DNA from: Thermoplasmata archaeon
Lineage (GTDB): Archaea; Thermoplasmatota; Thermoplasmata; Lutacidiplasmatales; UBA184
NCBI GenBank assembly: GCA_021821785.1
Contig: JAKACD010000010.1
Span: 1-41,890 of the forward strand
Direction: 5' to 3'
Length of the DNA stretch: 41,890 nt
Position numbers and translations under genes: made by a program. A model generated the notes under the pieces. That model had not been told where the DNA came from and did no database searches. It saw only the letters and a program-made list of their open reading frames with translations. Shown here piece by piece: positions 1 through 8,346 of this stretch (position 1 is its first letter; every line of letters begins with the position of its first letter).

Positions 1-1
1 G

Positions 2-463
2 CTCCGACGGTCCGGGACGCTCGGCCGGCAGATCCTGGTCGAACCGGTGAGCGTGCGGCTGACCGGGGCACAGCGCGCGACGCTCACGGCCCGCGCGGGC
101 GAGATCGCCGGGGCCGGGTTCGATGTCGACCCATTCGGGCCCGAGACCTACCGGGTGCGGTCGGTCCCGTCGTACCGGGGCCAGCGGGCCCGTCCGGAGG
201 CGCTCGCCGAGCTGTTGGACGAGCTGGCCGCCGGGGGCCGCCCGACGATCCCCGACGGCCTGGCGGAGCGAGCGGCCGCGACCCTGGCCTGTCATGCGGC
301 GATCCGGGCCGGGGATGTGGTCAGCGTCGAGGAGTTCACGCGGGTGCTCGACGCCCTCGGCGCGCTCCCCGACGCGCCTCCGTCGTGCCCCCACGGCCGC
401 CCGATCCTGGTCGGCATTCCCCGGGCTCGCCTCGATCGCTGGTTCCTGCGGAGCGGCGCGTGA
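2..463 (+). CDS. mutL: DNA mismatch repair protein MutL, C-terminal part (5' truncated by window edge)
   Basis: The frame is open from base 2 and enters from outside the window, so only about 153 C-terminal residues are visible. The visible part matches the MutL C-terminal dimerisation/endonuclease domain: an ACHAAIRAGD block, then SCPHGRP followed by a hydrophobic strand and a final RLDRWFLRSG helix. In bacterial MutL proteins that nick DNA, the ACK-AI and CPHGRP blocks form part of the zinc-binding endonuclease site, so this protein is probably a nicking-type MutL rather than the E. coli type. MutL is patchily distributed in archaea and normally works with MutS, which is not in view. The stop codon overlaps the GTG start of the next gene (GTGA), suggesting translational coupling. 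Identification is firm; the N-terminal ATPase domain cannot be seen. Confidence 0.9.
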   Translation, partial: LRRSGTLGRQILVEPVSVRLTGAQRATLTARAGEIAGAGFDVDPFGPETYRVRSVPSYRGQRARPEALAELLDELAAGGRPTIPDGLAERAAATLACHAAIRAGDVVSVEEFTRVLDALGALPDAPPSCPHGRPILVGIPRARLDRWFLRSGA

Positions 464-1020
464 GCGCCGCCCGACCCCGACGGGTCCGACTCTCCGAGGG
501 CGAGGTCGTCCGGATCGCGGCCGAGCACCTCGAGGAACAGGGGTACCGGGTCCGTGTCGACCTCGACGGGAACGACTACTTCGACCTCGTCGCCCGCCGC
601 GGAGAGGAGGTCGGCCTGGTCGAAGCGAAGGTGGCCGATTCGCGGACCGTCCTCACCCAGGCCCTGAAGCGGCGGGGCTGGGCCGACTGGACCGCGGTGG
701 TTCTCGCCGGTTCCCGGGCGGCCGAACGGCTGGTCGAACGGACCGAGCGGACCCGGGCTCGGCCGGTCGGGGTGTGGAGCGTGGTCGACGGCCAGGTCCG
801 TGTCCACCGAGCCGCGACGGTGTGGTCCTCTCCCGGAGCGCCCGACCCGTACGCCGAGCTCCGGGAGCGGTTCCGGGCCGTGCTCGATGCCCTGGACCAG
901 GGAACGATCCCGAGCGGTGTTCGCTGGGACGGGCTGATGCGCGAGATCCGGCGGGCCTCGGGGGGCCGGGGGTTCTCGGAGTGGCGGCTCGACGAGCCCG
1001 GTACGGGCCCGGACGCCTAG
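460..1020 (+). CDS. PD-(D/E)XK-fold nuclease-like protein, function unknown
   Basis: I chose the GTG at 460 because it overlaps the mutL stop codon by four bases; an earlier in-frame start would lie inside mutL. The protein is 186 residues. An N-terminal helix (GEVVRIAAEHLEEQGYRV) precedes a strand with a conserved Asp (DLDGNDYFDLVA) and then LVEAKV. This is the D...ExK arrangement of restriction-endonuclease-like PD-(D/E)XK domains. The following segment (LKRRGWADWTAVVLAG) fits the helix and strand that close that fold. The remaining ~80 residues, including VGVWSVVDGQVRVH, resemble the end of such domains plus a helical tail. Coupling to mutL suggests a DNA-repair role, but that is inference. 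Its stop codon shares the bases CTAG with the stop of the convergent glycosyltransferase gene. Confidence 0.72.
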   Translation: MSAARPRRVRLSEGEVVRIAAEHLEEQGYRVRVDLDGNDYFDLVARRGEEVGLVEAKVADSRTVLTQALKRRGWADWTAVVLAGSRAAERLVERTERTRARPVGVWSVVDGQVRVHRAATVWSSPGAPDPYAELRERFRAVLDALDQGTIPSGVRWDGLMREIRRASGGRGFSEWRLDEPGTGPDA

Positions 1021-2162
1021 GGGCGTTCGACGGCCAGCGCCCGATCGATCTCCGCGATCACCCGTTCGGGATCGAACGCCTCGGCGAACTCCTTCCCCCG
1101 CTGCGCCAGCTCCCGGGCCGCCCCGAGGTCCGCGACGAGCTCGGCCAGCGCGGAGGCGAGGTCCCCCGGATCCTCGGCGCCCACCGTGCGGATGGCGTTG
1201 GCGGGCGGGGCTGCCCCGACCGTCGAGCGATACGCGATCGTCGCGCAGCCGGCGCGCGCGGCGAAGACGATCCCCGGGTCGAAGCCCGGGCGGGTCGAGA
1301 CGATGAGCGCGACATCCCCTGCGGTGAGCGCGCCGGCGAACGCGACGGCGTCCCGGCCGGGGACGCTCACCACTCCAGGATCGGAAGGGACCTCGGTTCC
1401 CACGACCACGAGTCGGGCGCCGGGGAAGAACGGTCGCACGCGGCGGAACGCCTCCCGAGCGTGGTCGATGCCGGACTCCTCGGCCGACGGGCTCGCCGCC
1501 GGGACGACCACGACCGGCACATCGGTCGGGATCCCGAGGGCCCCGCGGGCCGCGTCCCGGCGGGGAGGTCCGGGGAGGTGCGGGACCGGCGGACGGCCCG
1601 CGCGCAGCCTCGGCGGCCCGACATGGTACTCCTGCTCGAGCGCCGACGCGAGGGCGGGGTCGTCGCAGAAGAGCGCGTTCGGCTCCTCGAGGGCCGCCCG
1701 CTCGAGCCGCCGGAGCGAGCGGCGGTCCCTCCAGCCATCGAGGCGATCGACGAAGCCGGTCTGCGACCGCCCCCCCCGCTCCCGGTCGAAGGCGGTGAGC
1801 TCGACCGCCCGGACCAGGCCCACGAGCCGCGCCCGGGGAGCCCGCGCCCGCACCCCGAGCGGCCCGATCCCGACCGGGTCGCGCAGGACGAGCTCGCTCT
1901 CGGGGCGCAGCCGATGGCCGGCCCGGCTCGCGAACTCGGCCTCCTCGCTCGCGGCACCGGGTCGACGCAGCGGCAGCGGGACCGCCGTGGCCCGGATCCC
2001 TTCGGGCGGCTCCGCTTCCTTCGGTCCTTCGGGGTACAGTACGTGGACCGTGGCGCCCTGATCAGCGTAGGCGCGCGCGAGCGCCCAGGTCCCGGCCGCC
2101 GGGGCGTACGGGTCGAGCGGGGGCGGGCCCCGCGCGACCAGGTCCACGCTCCGGGGCGCCAT
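1017..2162 (-). CDS. GT-B fold glycosyltransferase (GT4-like)
   Basis: 381 residues starting at the only ATG near the beginning of the recognisable domain (MAPRSVDLVARG). The N-terminal half has a GT-B pattern: an early glycine/proline-rich loop (DPYAPAAGTWALARAYADQG) followed by a strand (ATVHVLYPEG). The middle has LFCDDPALASALEQEY, the usual 'distrust the donor domain' linker. The C-terminal half has two Rossmann strands (VPVVVVPAAS and ARLVVVGTEVP) and the nucleotide-sugar region ending DPGIVFAARAGCATIAYRS, which resembles the GxxxxEAxAxGxPVva donor site of GT4 enzymes. It is predicted to transfer a sugar from an activated donor to a lipid, protein or polysaccharide; the substrate cannot be told. 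It lies 52 bases downstream of a phosphohydrolase gene on the same strand, so the two are probably co-transcribed. Confidence 0.62.
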   Translation of the reverse strand: MAPRSVDLVARGPPPLDPYAPAAGTWALARAYADQGATVHVLYPEGPKEAEPPEGIRATAVPLPLRRPGAASEEAEFASRAGHRLRPESELVLRDPVGIGPLGVRARAPRARLVGLVRAVELTAFDRERGGRSQTGFVDRLDGWRDRRSLRRLERAALEEPNALFCDDPALASALEQEYHVGPPRLRAGRPPVPHLPGPPRRDAARGALGIPTDVPVVVVPAASPSAEESGIDHAREAFRRVRPFFPGARLVVVGTEVPSDPGVVSVPGRDAVAFAGALTAGDVALIVSTRPGFDPGIVFAARAGCATIAYRSTVGAAPPANAIRTVGAEDPGDLASALAELVADLGAARELAQRGKEFAEAFDPERVIAEIDRALAVERP

Positions 2163-2214
2163 GCGCGCGGTCGGAGTGGCCTGTACCCGAAAAGCGTTCC
2201 GTTGGCGCGGCGCC

Positions 2215-3717
2215 CTACGTCGAGAGGCCCATCTCGGGGAGCAGCGAGCGGCCGCCGAGGTCGGCCGGCGGCGCGAGCCCCATCCCTTCGAGGATCGTGG
2301 GCGCGAGGTCGAGGAGGCTCGCCGGGGTCGAGCGCACCCGGGGGACGATGCCGTCCCCCGCCCCGATGAGGATCCCGTCCATCCGGTGGGTCCCTGAGCC
2401 GTAGAAGAACCCGGGGCGGTCGCGGATGAACGATGCGGGGTAGCTGAAGTCCATCCGAGGCTCGGTCCGCATGCTGTCGACCCGGATGAGCAGCGAAGGG
2501 CTCCGGGCCGGGTCGCCATGGCGATAGAGGTCGGCCGGGCCGAAGACCTCGATATGGGCCTCCGGGAACGCCTCGAGGCGTCGCCGGATATCCCGAAGCA
2601 ATTCGGCGCGGCGCGCGGGGGTGAGATCGGGATTGTTCGGATTGAGGTAGATCCCCTCGGGGACCGGGTAGGAGAAGGCGACGGTCCGCTGCCAGTCGAT
2701 CTTGTCGGCGACCTCCTCGAACGACATGCCGCCCTTCAGGAAGTCGGCGATCGCGGCCCGGCGCCCGATCCGGACGAAGTCGGCGACCCGCTGCGTCAGT
2801 CGCCGACCGACCCCGACCTTCTCGGCGTAGAGCAGGAGACGGGAGAGGAGGCGTCGGCGCAGGAGCTCGGCGTTCTCGCGGAAGACGAGGAGCTTCTGCT
2901 CGGCCAGCCATCGGTTCGTGAACAGCTCCGATCGGATCGGCCCGTGCCCGTGGTCGCTGATGACGAGGGTCACGGCAGGCCCGCCGCCCGAACGGAACGC
3001 CCGGTCGACGTCGGCGCAGGCCCGGTCGACCGCGCGCCAGAAGTCGAGGAGATCCGGGGGGATCTCGGAGACGGGGCGGCTGAGCTCGTTCCAGTGCTGA
3101 TGCTCGACCCGGTCGGTCTCCCGGAACAGCGCGAACAGGAAGTCCGGTCGATGATGCGCCGCGAGCACGCTCGCGGCTTCCGCGCGCAGGCGCACGGATT
3201 CGGTGGCCGAGGCGATCCAGCTCGCCCGCTCGAGGCTTCGGTACGGGGGGAGCTCCCCGGGGTAGCTCGTCCCGATCGCGGCCTCGATCTCCCCGGCGAC
3301 GGCGTTCGGGTACGTCGGGGCCGTGTCGCTGAACATCCCCGGGACGATGAAGCCGTGGAGCGGGTAGGCGCTCGGGAGGGGGAAGTTCACGATCCCGACC
3401 TTCGCCCCCCAGCGGGAGAGCCGATCCCAGATGGCCTCGGCCGGGCGGAACGACTGCACGAGCTTCGAGTGGCCGAGGACCCCGTCCGGCTCGGTGAACC
3501 CGTAGATCCCGAGCTCGCCGGGGTCCTTGCCGGTCGCGAAGGAGTACCACGCCGGGATCGTCTTCGCCGGATAGACCGAGCGGAGCGGGGCCCGGACCCC
3601 CTGATGGACGAGCGACCGAAGGTACGGGAGCTCCCCGGCCTCCATCAGGGGGTCGAGGAGATCGAACGTGCCCCCGTCCAGTCCGAGAACCAGGAACCGT
3701 CGGAGAGGTCGTTGCAT
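2215..3717 (-). CDS. Alkaline-phosphatase-superfamily phosphodiesterase / nucleotide pyrophosphatase family protein
   Basis: 500 residues, beginning at ATG 3717 with GGTGA about six bases upstream. It carries the metal and nucleophile motifs of type I phosphodiesterases and archaeal phosphomutase-like proteins. LGLDGGTFD near residue 14 provides a metal Asp, and AKTIPAW near residue 53 provides the Thr nucleophile. Later come ETDRVEHQHW, ISDHGHG and GTHRMDG, which supply the remaining metal ligands. No signal peptide or membrane helix is apparent, so it is likely cytosolic. Members of this family hydrolyse nucleotide-sugar or phosphodiester bonds, and archaeal ones often sit in glycan clusters. 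The neighbouring glycosyltransferase supports a surface-glycan or nucleotide-sugar role. Exact substrate unknown. Confidence 0.78.
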   Translation of the reverse strand: MQRPLRRFLVLGLDGGTFDLLDPLMEAGELPYLRSLVHQGVRAPLRSVYPAKTIPAWYSFATGKDPGELGIYGFTEPDGVLGHSKLVQSFRPAEAIWDRLSRWGAKVGIVNFPLPSAYPLHGFIVPGMFSDTAPTYPNAVAGEIEAAIGTSYPGELPPYRSLERASWIASATESVRLRAEAASVLAAHHRPDFLFALFRETDRVEHQHWNELSRPVSEIPPDLLDFWRAVDRACADVDRAFRSGGGPAVTLVISDHGHGPIRSELFTNRWLAEQKLLVFRENAELLRRRLLSRLLLYAEKVGVGRRLTQRVADFVRIGRRAAIADFLKGGMSFEEVADKIDWQRTVAFSYPVPEGIYLNPNNPDLTPARRAELLRDIRRRLEAFPEAHIEVFGPADLYRHGDPARSPSLLIRVDSMRTEPRMDFSYPASFIRDRPGFFYGSGTHRMDGILIGAGDGIVPRVRSTPASLLDLAPTILEGMGLAPPADLGGRSLLPEMGLST

Positions 3718-3766
3718 GCCGTCACCATAAGGGGGCGCGTAAGGCGGACAATGGACCCGGACGGTG

Positions 3767-3777
3767 CTATAAAGTGT
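3767..3777 (-). promoter_or_regulatory. TATA box for the phosphodiesterase-glycosyltransferase pair
   Basis: On the minus strand the sequence reads ACTTTATAGCA, an AT-rich island in GC-rich DNA. It lies about 50 bases upstream of ATG 3717, so transcription would start near 3746 and leave a leader of about 29 bases, enough for the GGTGA ribosome site. It lies in the 97-base gap after the fttA stop codon. Confidence 0.55.
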
Positions 3778-3814
3778 TTCGTCCCGTCCGCGCTGAGGCG
3801 CCGATAGCAGCGGA

Positions 3815-5719
3815 TCAGATCAGGCGCACGGCTTCCAGGTTGTACGGGGCGTGCGACTCGAGGTTGAACCGCTTGTGCAGGCTCGAGGCGAGGTCGAGGA
3901 TCTTCGACTCCTCCCCGTGGTTCAGGATGATCCGCTGCGGCCGCGGGTCGAGCGACGCCACGTAGTTCATCAGCTGCACCCGGTCGGAGTGGCCCGAGAA
4001 CCCTTCGATCGTGGCGATCTCGAGCTGGACCTGAACGGACGCCTGGCGGGAGCCATCGAGGAACGTCGCCTCGCTCATCCCCCGTTGGAGCCGACGGCCG
4101 AACGTCCCCTGTGCCTGGTACCCGACGAACAGGAGGCCGTTCTTCTCGTCGTGCGCCCAGCCTCGGAAGTACTCCATCACCGGGCCCCCGCTCATCATCC
4201 CGGAGGTCGCGAGGACGATGCAGGGCTCGCGGGAATCGACGATGCCCATGCGCATCTGGGAGGAATCGACCCGGTGGAAGACGTCCGAGAGGAACGGATT
4301 GTCGCCCTGCTGGAAGATCTGGGTGCGGAGCTGGCTGTTGAGGTACTCCGGGTACGCGGTGTGGATCGCGGTCGCCTCGAAGATCATCCCATCGAGGTAG
4401 ACCGGGACGCGCGGGATCTTGCCCTCGCGCATCTTCTCCTCGAGGACGAGCATGACCTCCTGGGACCGGCCCACGGCGAAGACCGGGATGATCAGGTGGC
4501 CGTTCCGCGCCAGGACCTTGGTCGCGAGCGCGCTCAGCTGTTCGGTCGCGTTCTGGCGGCTCGCCTGGACATCGCGGTACCCTCCGTACGTCGATTCCAG
4601 GACCAGCGTCTCCAGCCGCGGGAAGCGGTTCGATGCCGGGTTGAACAGCCAGCTGCGCTCGAACTTGATATCGCCCGAGTAGGCGAGGTTGTGGTCCCCC
4701 TCGCCGAGGTGGAAGTGGCAGATCGACGAGCCGAGGATGTGCCCCGCGTTGTGGAGCGTCAGCCGCATATCGGGCGCGATGTCGGTCGTCTCGCCCCACC
4801 GAAGTGGGATCGTGCGCGTGACGAGCTCACGGACGTGGGAGGAGTCGTAGAGGCCTCGCCGCGCCTCCTGGTTGACGACCTTGATCGCGTCGAGCAGCAT
4901 CAGGGTCATGAGGTCCCGCGTCGGCGCGCTGCAGTAGATCGGGCCCTTGTAGCCGTACTTGAGGAGGACCGGCACGAGGCCGCAGTGGTCGAGGTGGGCG
5001 TGGGTGACGACCACCGCATCGAGCGAGTCGAGCGGCAGGAGCTCGGGGGCGTTGAAGTACGGGGTATTGTCCGAGCCGGGGTCGATCCCGCAGTCGATCA
5101 GCACCTTCGAGTTCTGCGTCGTGAGCAGGTGGGCGCTCCGCCCGACCTCCCGGTAGCCGCCGAGCGCGGTGTTCCGGGCCCAGATCTTTTCGGGGAGGGG
5201 GTCGCGGGCGATCCGGATGCCGACCTTCTTGAGGAACGAACGACGGTCGTCGAAGGAGTTCCGGAGATGGATCCGCACCTCCTCGACGGTCTTCGAAGGG
5301 ATCGGGGGAGTGCGGACGACGGTCGGCACCCAGCCGATCTTGCGCTTGAGGTCGTTCAGGATCGCGCCGCCGCGACCGATCGCCGCCCCGGGGTTCGCCG
5401 CTTCGATCGTGACCTCGCCGGTCTCGGGCTCGAAGAACAGCTGGTTGATCTCGGCCTCGACCGGGATCATCTCGCGGATGCTCCGCTCGGCCTCCTTCGG
5501 CTCGATCAAGGAGGCGGGATCGGACCGGACCACGACCCGCCGGTGGAGCCGCTGGGCGACCTGGCGCAGGTAGTCCCCGCCCGAGAGGAACGTGTCGAGC
5601 TGCTTCGTGTAGAGGACGATATGCGGGCCTTCCAGCTCGATATCCGTGACCTCGATCGTCTCCGGCAGCACCTCTTTCAGTGCCTGCCGCGTTTGGTCTA
5701 GTAACGAGTCGAAACTCAT
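3815..5719 (-). CDS. fttA: Archaeal transcription termination factor / ribonuclease FttA (aCPSF1)
   Basis: 634 residues, the usual length of aCPSF1. The N-terminal ~150 residues form the family-specific KH region, with a GAAIGRGG loop at 111-118. A metallo-beta-lactamase domain follows with zinc-ligand motif THAHLDH at 239-245, AGHILGSS near 325, and SGD near 348-350. The beta-CASP insert holds VFAVGRSQE, and the closing motifs are FSGHSD (573-578) and HGE (601-603). All catalytic metal ligands are present. In archaea this enzyme cleaves nascent RNA and terminates transcription behind RNA polymerase; it is related to eukaryotic CPSF73. It sits alone between psmB and a phosphodiesterase gene. 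The start MSFDSLLDQ matches the family N-terminus. Confidence 0.96.
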   Translation of the reverse strand: MSFDSLLDQTRQALKEVLPETIEVTDIELEGPHIVLYTKQLDTFLSGGDYLRQVAQRLHRRVVVRSDPASLIEPKEAERSIREMIPVEAEINQLFFEPETGEVTIEAANPGAAIGRGGAILNDLKRKIGWVPTVVRTPPIPSKTVEEVRIHLRNSFDDRRSFLKKVGIRIARDPLPEKIWARNTALGGYREVGRSAHLLTTQNSKVLIDCGIDPGSDNTPYFNAPELLPLDSLDAVVVTHAHLDHCGLVPVLLKYGYKGPIYCSAPTRDLMTLMLLDAIKVVNQEARRGLYDSSHVRELVTRTIPLRWGETTDIAPDMRLTLHNAGHILGSSICHFHLGEGDHNLAYSGDIKFERSWLFNPASNRFPRLETLVLESTYGGYRDVQASRQNATEQLSALATKVLARNGHLIIPVFAVGRSQEVMLVLEEKMREGKIPRVPVYLDGMIFEATAIHTAYPEYLNSQLRTQIFQQGDNPFLSDVFHRVDSSQMRMGIVDSREPCIVLATSGMMSGGPVMEYFRGWAHDEKNGLLFVGYQAQGTFGRRLQRGMSEATFLDGSRQASVQVQLEIATIEGFSGHSDRVQLMNYVASLDPRPQRIILNHGEESKILDLASSLHKRFNLESHAPYNLEAVRLI

Positions 5720-5779
5720 TCCACTCTGGAAAAGGTTCGGCGGAAGAGGTTGGGAGCCCGTCCCGGACCCGCGAGGCGC

Positions 5780-6454
5780 TTAGGGAAGCGCGGGGGGCAA
5801 CGGTATCTTGAGGGCCTTCAGGCGTTTATTAATTTCGTCCTCGGAGAGTTCGCGGTATTCCTTGGCCGAAATGATGTTCACGAGGTAGCCGTCGCCGCTC
5901 GCGCTGTCGCGCTTCATCGCCGCCGTCAGGCCCCGCAGGGCGAGGTCGACCGCGTCGGAGGTGGACATGTCGCGGGAGTACCCCTCCTCGAGGATCCCGT
6001 ACGCGAAGTACGAGCCGGATCCGACCGAGACGAACTTGTCCTCGATGCAGCCGCCCGCCGGGTCGACGGAGAAGACGTGCGACCCCTTCCCGTCCACGCC
6101 GCCCAGGATCAGCCAGGCGTAGTACGGGTAGAAGCGGTTCCCGTTCAGGATGTTCGCGAGCAGCGTCGCGGCCCCTTCCGCGGTCAGGGGGGCACTCCGG
6201 CGCAGGCGGTACAGCGAGACCTCGGCCTTCAGGTAGCGGGCGAGGACCTGGGCGTCGCCGACGAGCCCCGCGATCGTGATCCCGATGTTCTGGTCGATCT
6301 TGAACAGCTTCTGGGTCTGCTTGTTCGAGATGACGTTGCCGGCGGTCGCCCGTCGCTCGGTGGCGAGGACGACCCCGTCCTTGCAGACGATCCCGATCGT
6401 CGTCGTGCCCTTCAACAGGCGCTCCTCGTCGGCCGCGCTGATGACGCTCTGCAT
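5780..6454 (-). CDS. psmB: Proteasome subunit beta
   Basis: 224 residues from ATG 6454, preceded by a GGAGGT ribosome site. A 16-residue propeptide ends in Gly, and mature processing would expose Thr17 (KG|TTTIG), the catalytic N-terminal nucleophile. Counting from that Thr, Glu17 (in ATERR) and Lys33 are retained, as is the SGSG/DSASG region that completes the active site. The family assembles into the inner rings of the 20S proteasome and degrades unfolded proteins delivered by PAN or other ATPases. No alpha-subunit gene is visible in the window. An upstream in-frame extension is open but would bypass the ribosome site and propeptide, so the shorter start is preferred. Confidence 0.96.
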   Translation of the reverse strand: MQSVISAADEERLLKGTTTIGIVCKDGVVLATERRATAGNVISNKQTQKLFKIDQNIGITIAGLVGDAQVLARYLKAEVSLYRLRRSAPLTAEGAATLLANILNGNRFYPYYAWLILGGVDGKGSHVFSVDPAGGCIEDKFVSVGSGSYFAYGILEEGYSRDMSTSDAVDLALRGLTAAMKRDSASGDGYLVNIISAKEYRELSEDEINKRLKALKIPLPPALP

Positions 6455-6500
6455 CGTTCTACCTCCGGGGACCCGGAAAGCGAAGGCCCGACCCGGGGTC

Positions 6501-6510
6501 GCTATATAAG
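6501..6510 (-). promoter_or_regulatory. TATA box of psmB
   Basis: Minus strand reads CTTATATAGC, a near-ideal archaeal TATA box centred about 50 bases upstream of ATG 6454. A start site near 6480 would give a leader of ~26 bases containing GGAGGT. It lies in the 209-base divergent spacer shared with sdhA. Confidence 0.75.
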
Positions 6511-6626
6511 GGCTCACGCGCCGATTACCGATGGGCCACTCGGGAACCCAAACGCACCTTGTCGCTCCGGGTGCGCGCCGGTGCTCCCGCGTCCCGGGAC
6601 CCGGAAACCCCTGCGCGGCGCGGAAT

Positions 6627-6637
6627 CGCTTAAAGTA
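6627..6637 (+). promoter_or_regulatory. TATA box of the sdh operon
   Basis: The sequence CGCTTAAAGTA is the only AT-rich stretch before sdhA. Its centre is about 30 bases upstream of ATG 6664, which places transcription start at or just before the start codon. The message is therefore probably leaderless or nearly so; no Shine-Dalgarno sequence is seen. Confidence 0.6.
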
Positions 6638-6663
6638 AAGTGCGTTCTGGGCGGACGATTCGG

Positions 6664-8346
6664 ATGCGGAAGCACGATGTCGTCGTGGTGGGGGCCGGTC
6701 TCGCGGGACAACGTGCGGCGCTCGCCGCGGTCGAGGCGGGGGTGGACGTGGCGATCGTATCGAAGCTGCATCCCCTGCGATCGCACTCGGGCGCGGCCCA
6801 GGGCGGGATCAACGCGGCCGTCGGCGCCGAGGACTCGGTCGACACCCACATCTACGACACGGTGAAGGGCTCCGACTACCTCGGCGACCAGGACGCGATC
6901 GAGTTCTTCTGCCGGGAGGCCGGGCCGACCGTCGTCGAAATGGAGCATTTCGGCACGATCTTCAGCCGCGGGGCGGACGGCTCGCTGGCCCGCCGGGCGT
7001 TCGGCGGCGCGGGGTTCCCGCGGACGATCTACGCGGCCGACCGCACCGGCCTCGCTCTCCTCCAGGGGCTCTGGGAGCGCCTCGGCACGGAGCGCTTCAC
7101 GCTCTACGAAGAGTGGGAGCTCGCCCGTCTCATCGTTCGGAACGGTCGGGTGCAGGGGATGATCGTGCTCGACCGCAAGCGGGGGGAGTTCGAGGCGATC
7201 GCCGCGAAGGCGGTCGTCCTCGCGACGGGCCCCGCCGGGCGGATCTACGGGCGGACGACCAACGCCCACAGCTGCACCGGCGACGGGATCTCGGCGGCGT
7301 ACGCCGCGGGCGCGTTCCTGAAGGACATGGAGTTCGTCCAGTTCCACCCGACGGCGCTGCTCGAGTCGAGCATCCTGATCACCGAGGGGGCCCGCGGCGA
7401 GGGCGGCTTCCTCCGGAACGCCCAGGGCGAGCGCTTCATGTCGAAGTACGCCCCGCACGTCCTCGAACTCGCGTCCCGGGACGTCGTCTCCCGGGCGATC
7501 GTGACCGAGGTCAAGGAGGGCCGGGGGTTCTCGGGTCCCTACGGGGGCTACGTCCATCTCGAGCTGATGCACCTCGGGAAGGAGAAGGTCGAGAGCCGCC
7601 TCCAGGAGATCTGCGACTACTGCCGGCACTTCGCGGGGATCGACCCGGTCACCGAGGCGATCCCGGTCTATCCCGCGCAGCACTACATGATGGGGGGGAT
7701 CGGGACGAACATCCAGGGCGCGACGAACCTCCCCGGCCTCTTCGCCGCCGGCGAGGCGGCCTGCGTCTCCATCCACGGCGCGAACCGGCTCGGGGGCAAC
7801 TCGCTCCTCGAGACCCTCGTTTTCGGCAAGCAGGCCGGGATCGCCGCCGCGGCGGCCGCCAAGTCCGCGGCGACCCCCGAGATGCACCCGAGCGACCTTG
7901 AGGAGGCCACGGCGCCGTACCGGGCCTGGGCCAGCCGGGCCGAAGGGGAGGATCCCTCGACGCTTCGGACGGAGATGCAGCAGACAATGGACCAGTACGT
8001 CGGCATCTATCGCACCGAGGCCGATCTGCTCGAGGGACTGAAGCGGATCCGCGCGCTGCGGGCGCGCTTCCAGCACGTGCGCGTGGTCGACCGCGCGAAG
8101 GTCTTCAATCTCAACCTCACCGATGCGATCGAGACGGGCCACATGCTGGATCTCGCCGAAACGATCGTGGTCGGGGCCTACGCGCGCCTCGAGAGCCGGG
8201 GCGCCCACTCCCGGATCGATTACCCCAAGCGCGACGATGCCCACTGGATGCGGCACACCCTCGCCCAGAAGGGGCCCGATGGCCCGGTCCTCTCCTACTC
8301 GGGGGTCGCCTATACTCGGTGGGAACCGAAGGAGCGAGTGTACTGA
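6664..8346 (+). CDS. sdhA: Succinate dehydrogenase / fumarate reductase flavoprotein subunit
   Basis: 560 residues from ATG 6664; the start is placed just before the FAD-binding strand ([16 protein letters not shown]). The dinucleotide-binding GAGLAG lies at 10-15. [10 protein letters not shown] at 39-48 contains His41, the expected site of covalent FAD attachment. The substrate-binding and proton-transfer region appears as [12 protein letters not shown] followed by TEGARGEGG, and [10 protein letters not shown] is the conserved capping-domain turn. The enzyme oxidises succinate to fumarate and passes electrons to the iron-sulfur subunit. The TGA stop overlaps the sdhB start (TGATG), indicating a coupled operon. 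Type E complexes lack classical cytochrome b anchors; see the following genes. Confidence 0.95.
   Translation: MRKHDVVVVGAGLAGQRAALAAVEAGVDVAIVSKLHPLRSHSGAAQGGINAAVGAEDSVDTHIYDTVKGSDYLGDQDAIEFFCREAGPTVVEMEHFGTIFSRGADGSLARRAFGGAGFPRTIYAADRTGLALLQGLWERLGTERFTLYEEWELARLIVRNGRVQGMIVLDRKRGEFEAIAAKAVVLATGPAGRIYGRTTNAHSCTGDGISAAYAAGAFLKDMEFVQFHPTALLESSILITEGARGEGGFLRNAQGERFMSKYAPHVLELASRDVVSRAIVTEVKEGRGFSGPYGGYVHLELMHLGKEKVESRLQEICDYCRHFAGIDPVTEAIPVYPAQHYMMGGIGTNIQGATNLPGLFAAGEAACVSIHGANRLGGNSLLETLVFGKQAGIAAAAAAKSAATPEMHPSDLEEATAPYRAWASRAEGEDPSTLRTEMQQTMDQYVGIYRTEADLLEGLKRIRALRARFQHVRVVDRAKVFNLNLTDAIETGHMLDLAETIVVGAYARLESRGAHSRIDYPKRDDAHWMRHTLAQKGPDGPVLSYSGVAYTRWEPKERVY

Noticed and set aside
123-2369. 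748-codon plus-strand frame crossing mutL, the nuclease gene and the glycosyltransferase
   Set aside because: Composition is Arg/Pro/Gly-rich and it overlaps three genes with clear domain motifs in other frames.
5728-5737. AACCTTTTCC on the minus strand as the fttA TATA box
   Set aside because: Only about 13 bases from the start codon, too close for a TATA element.
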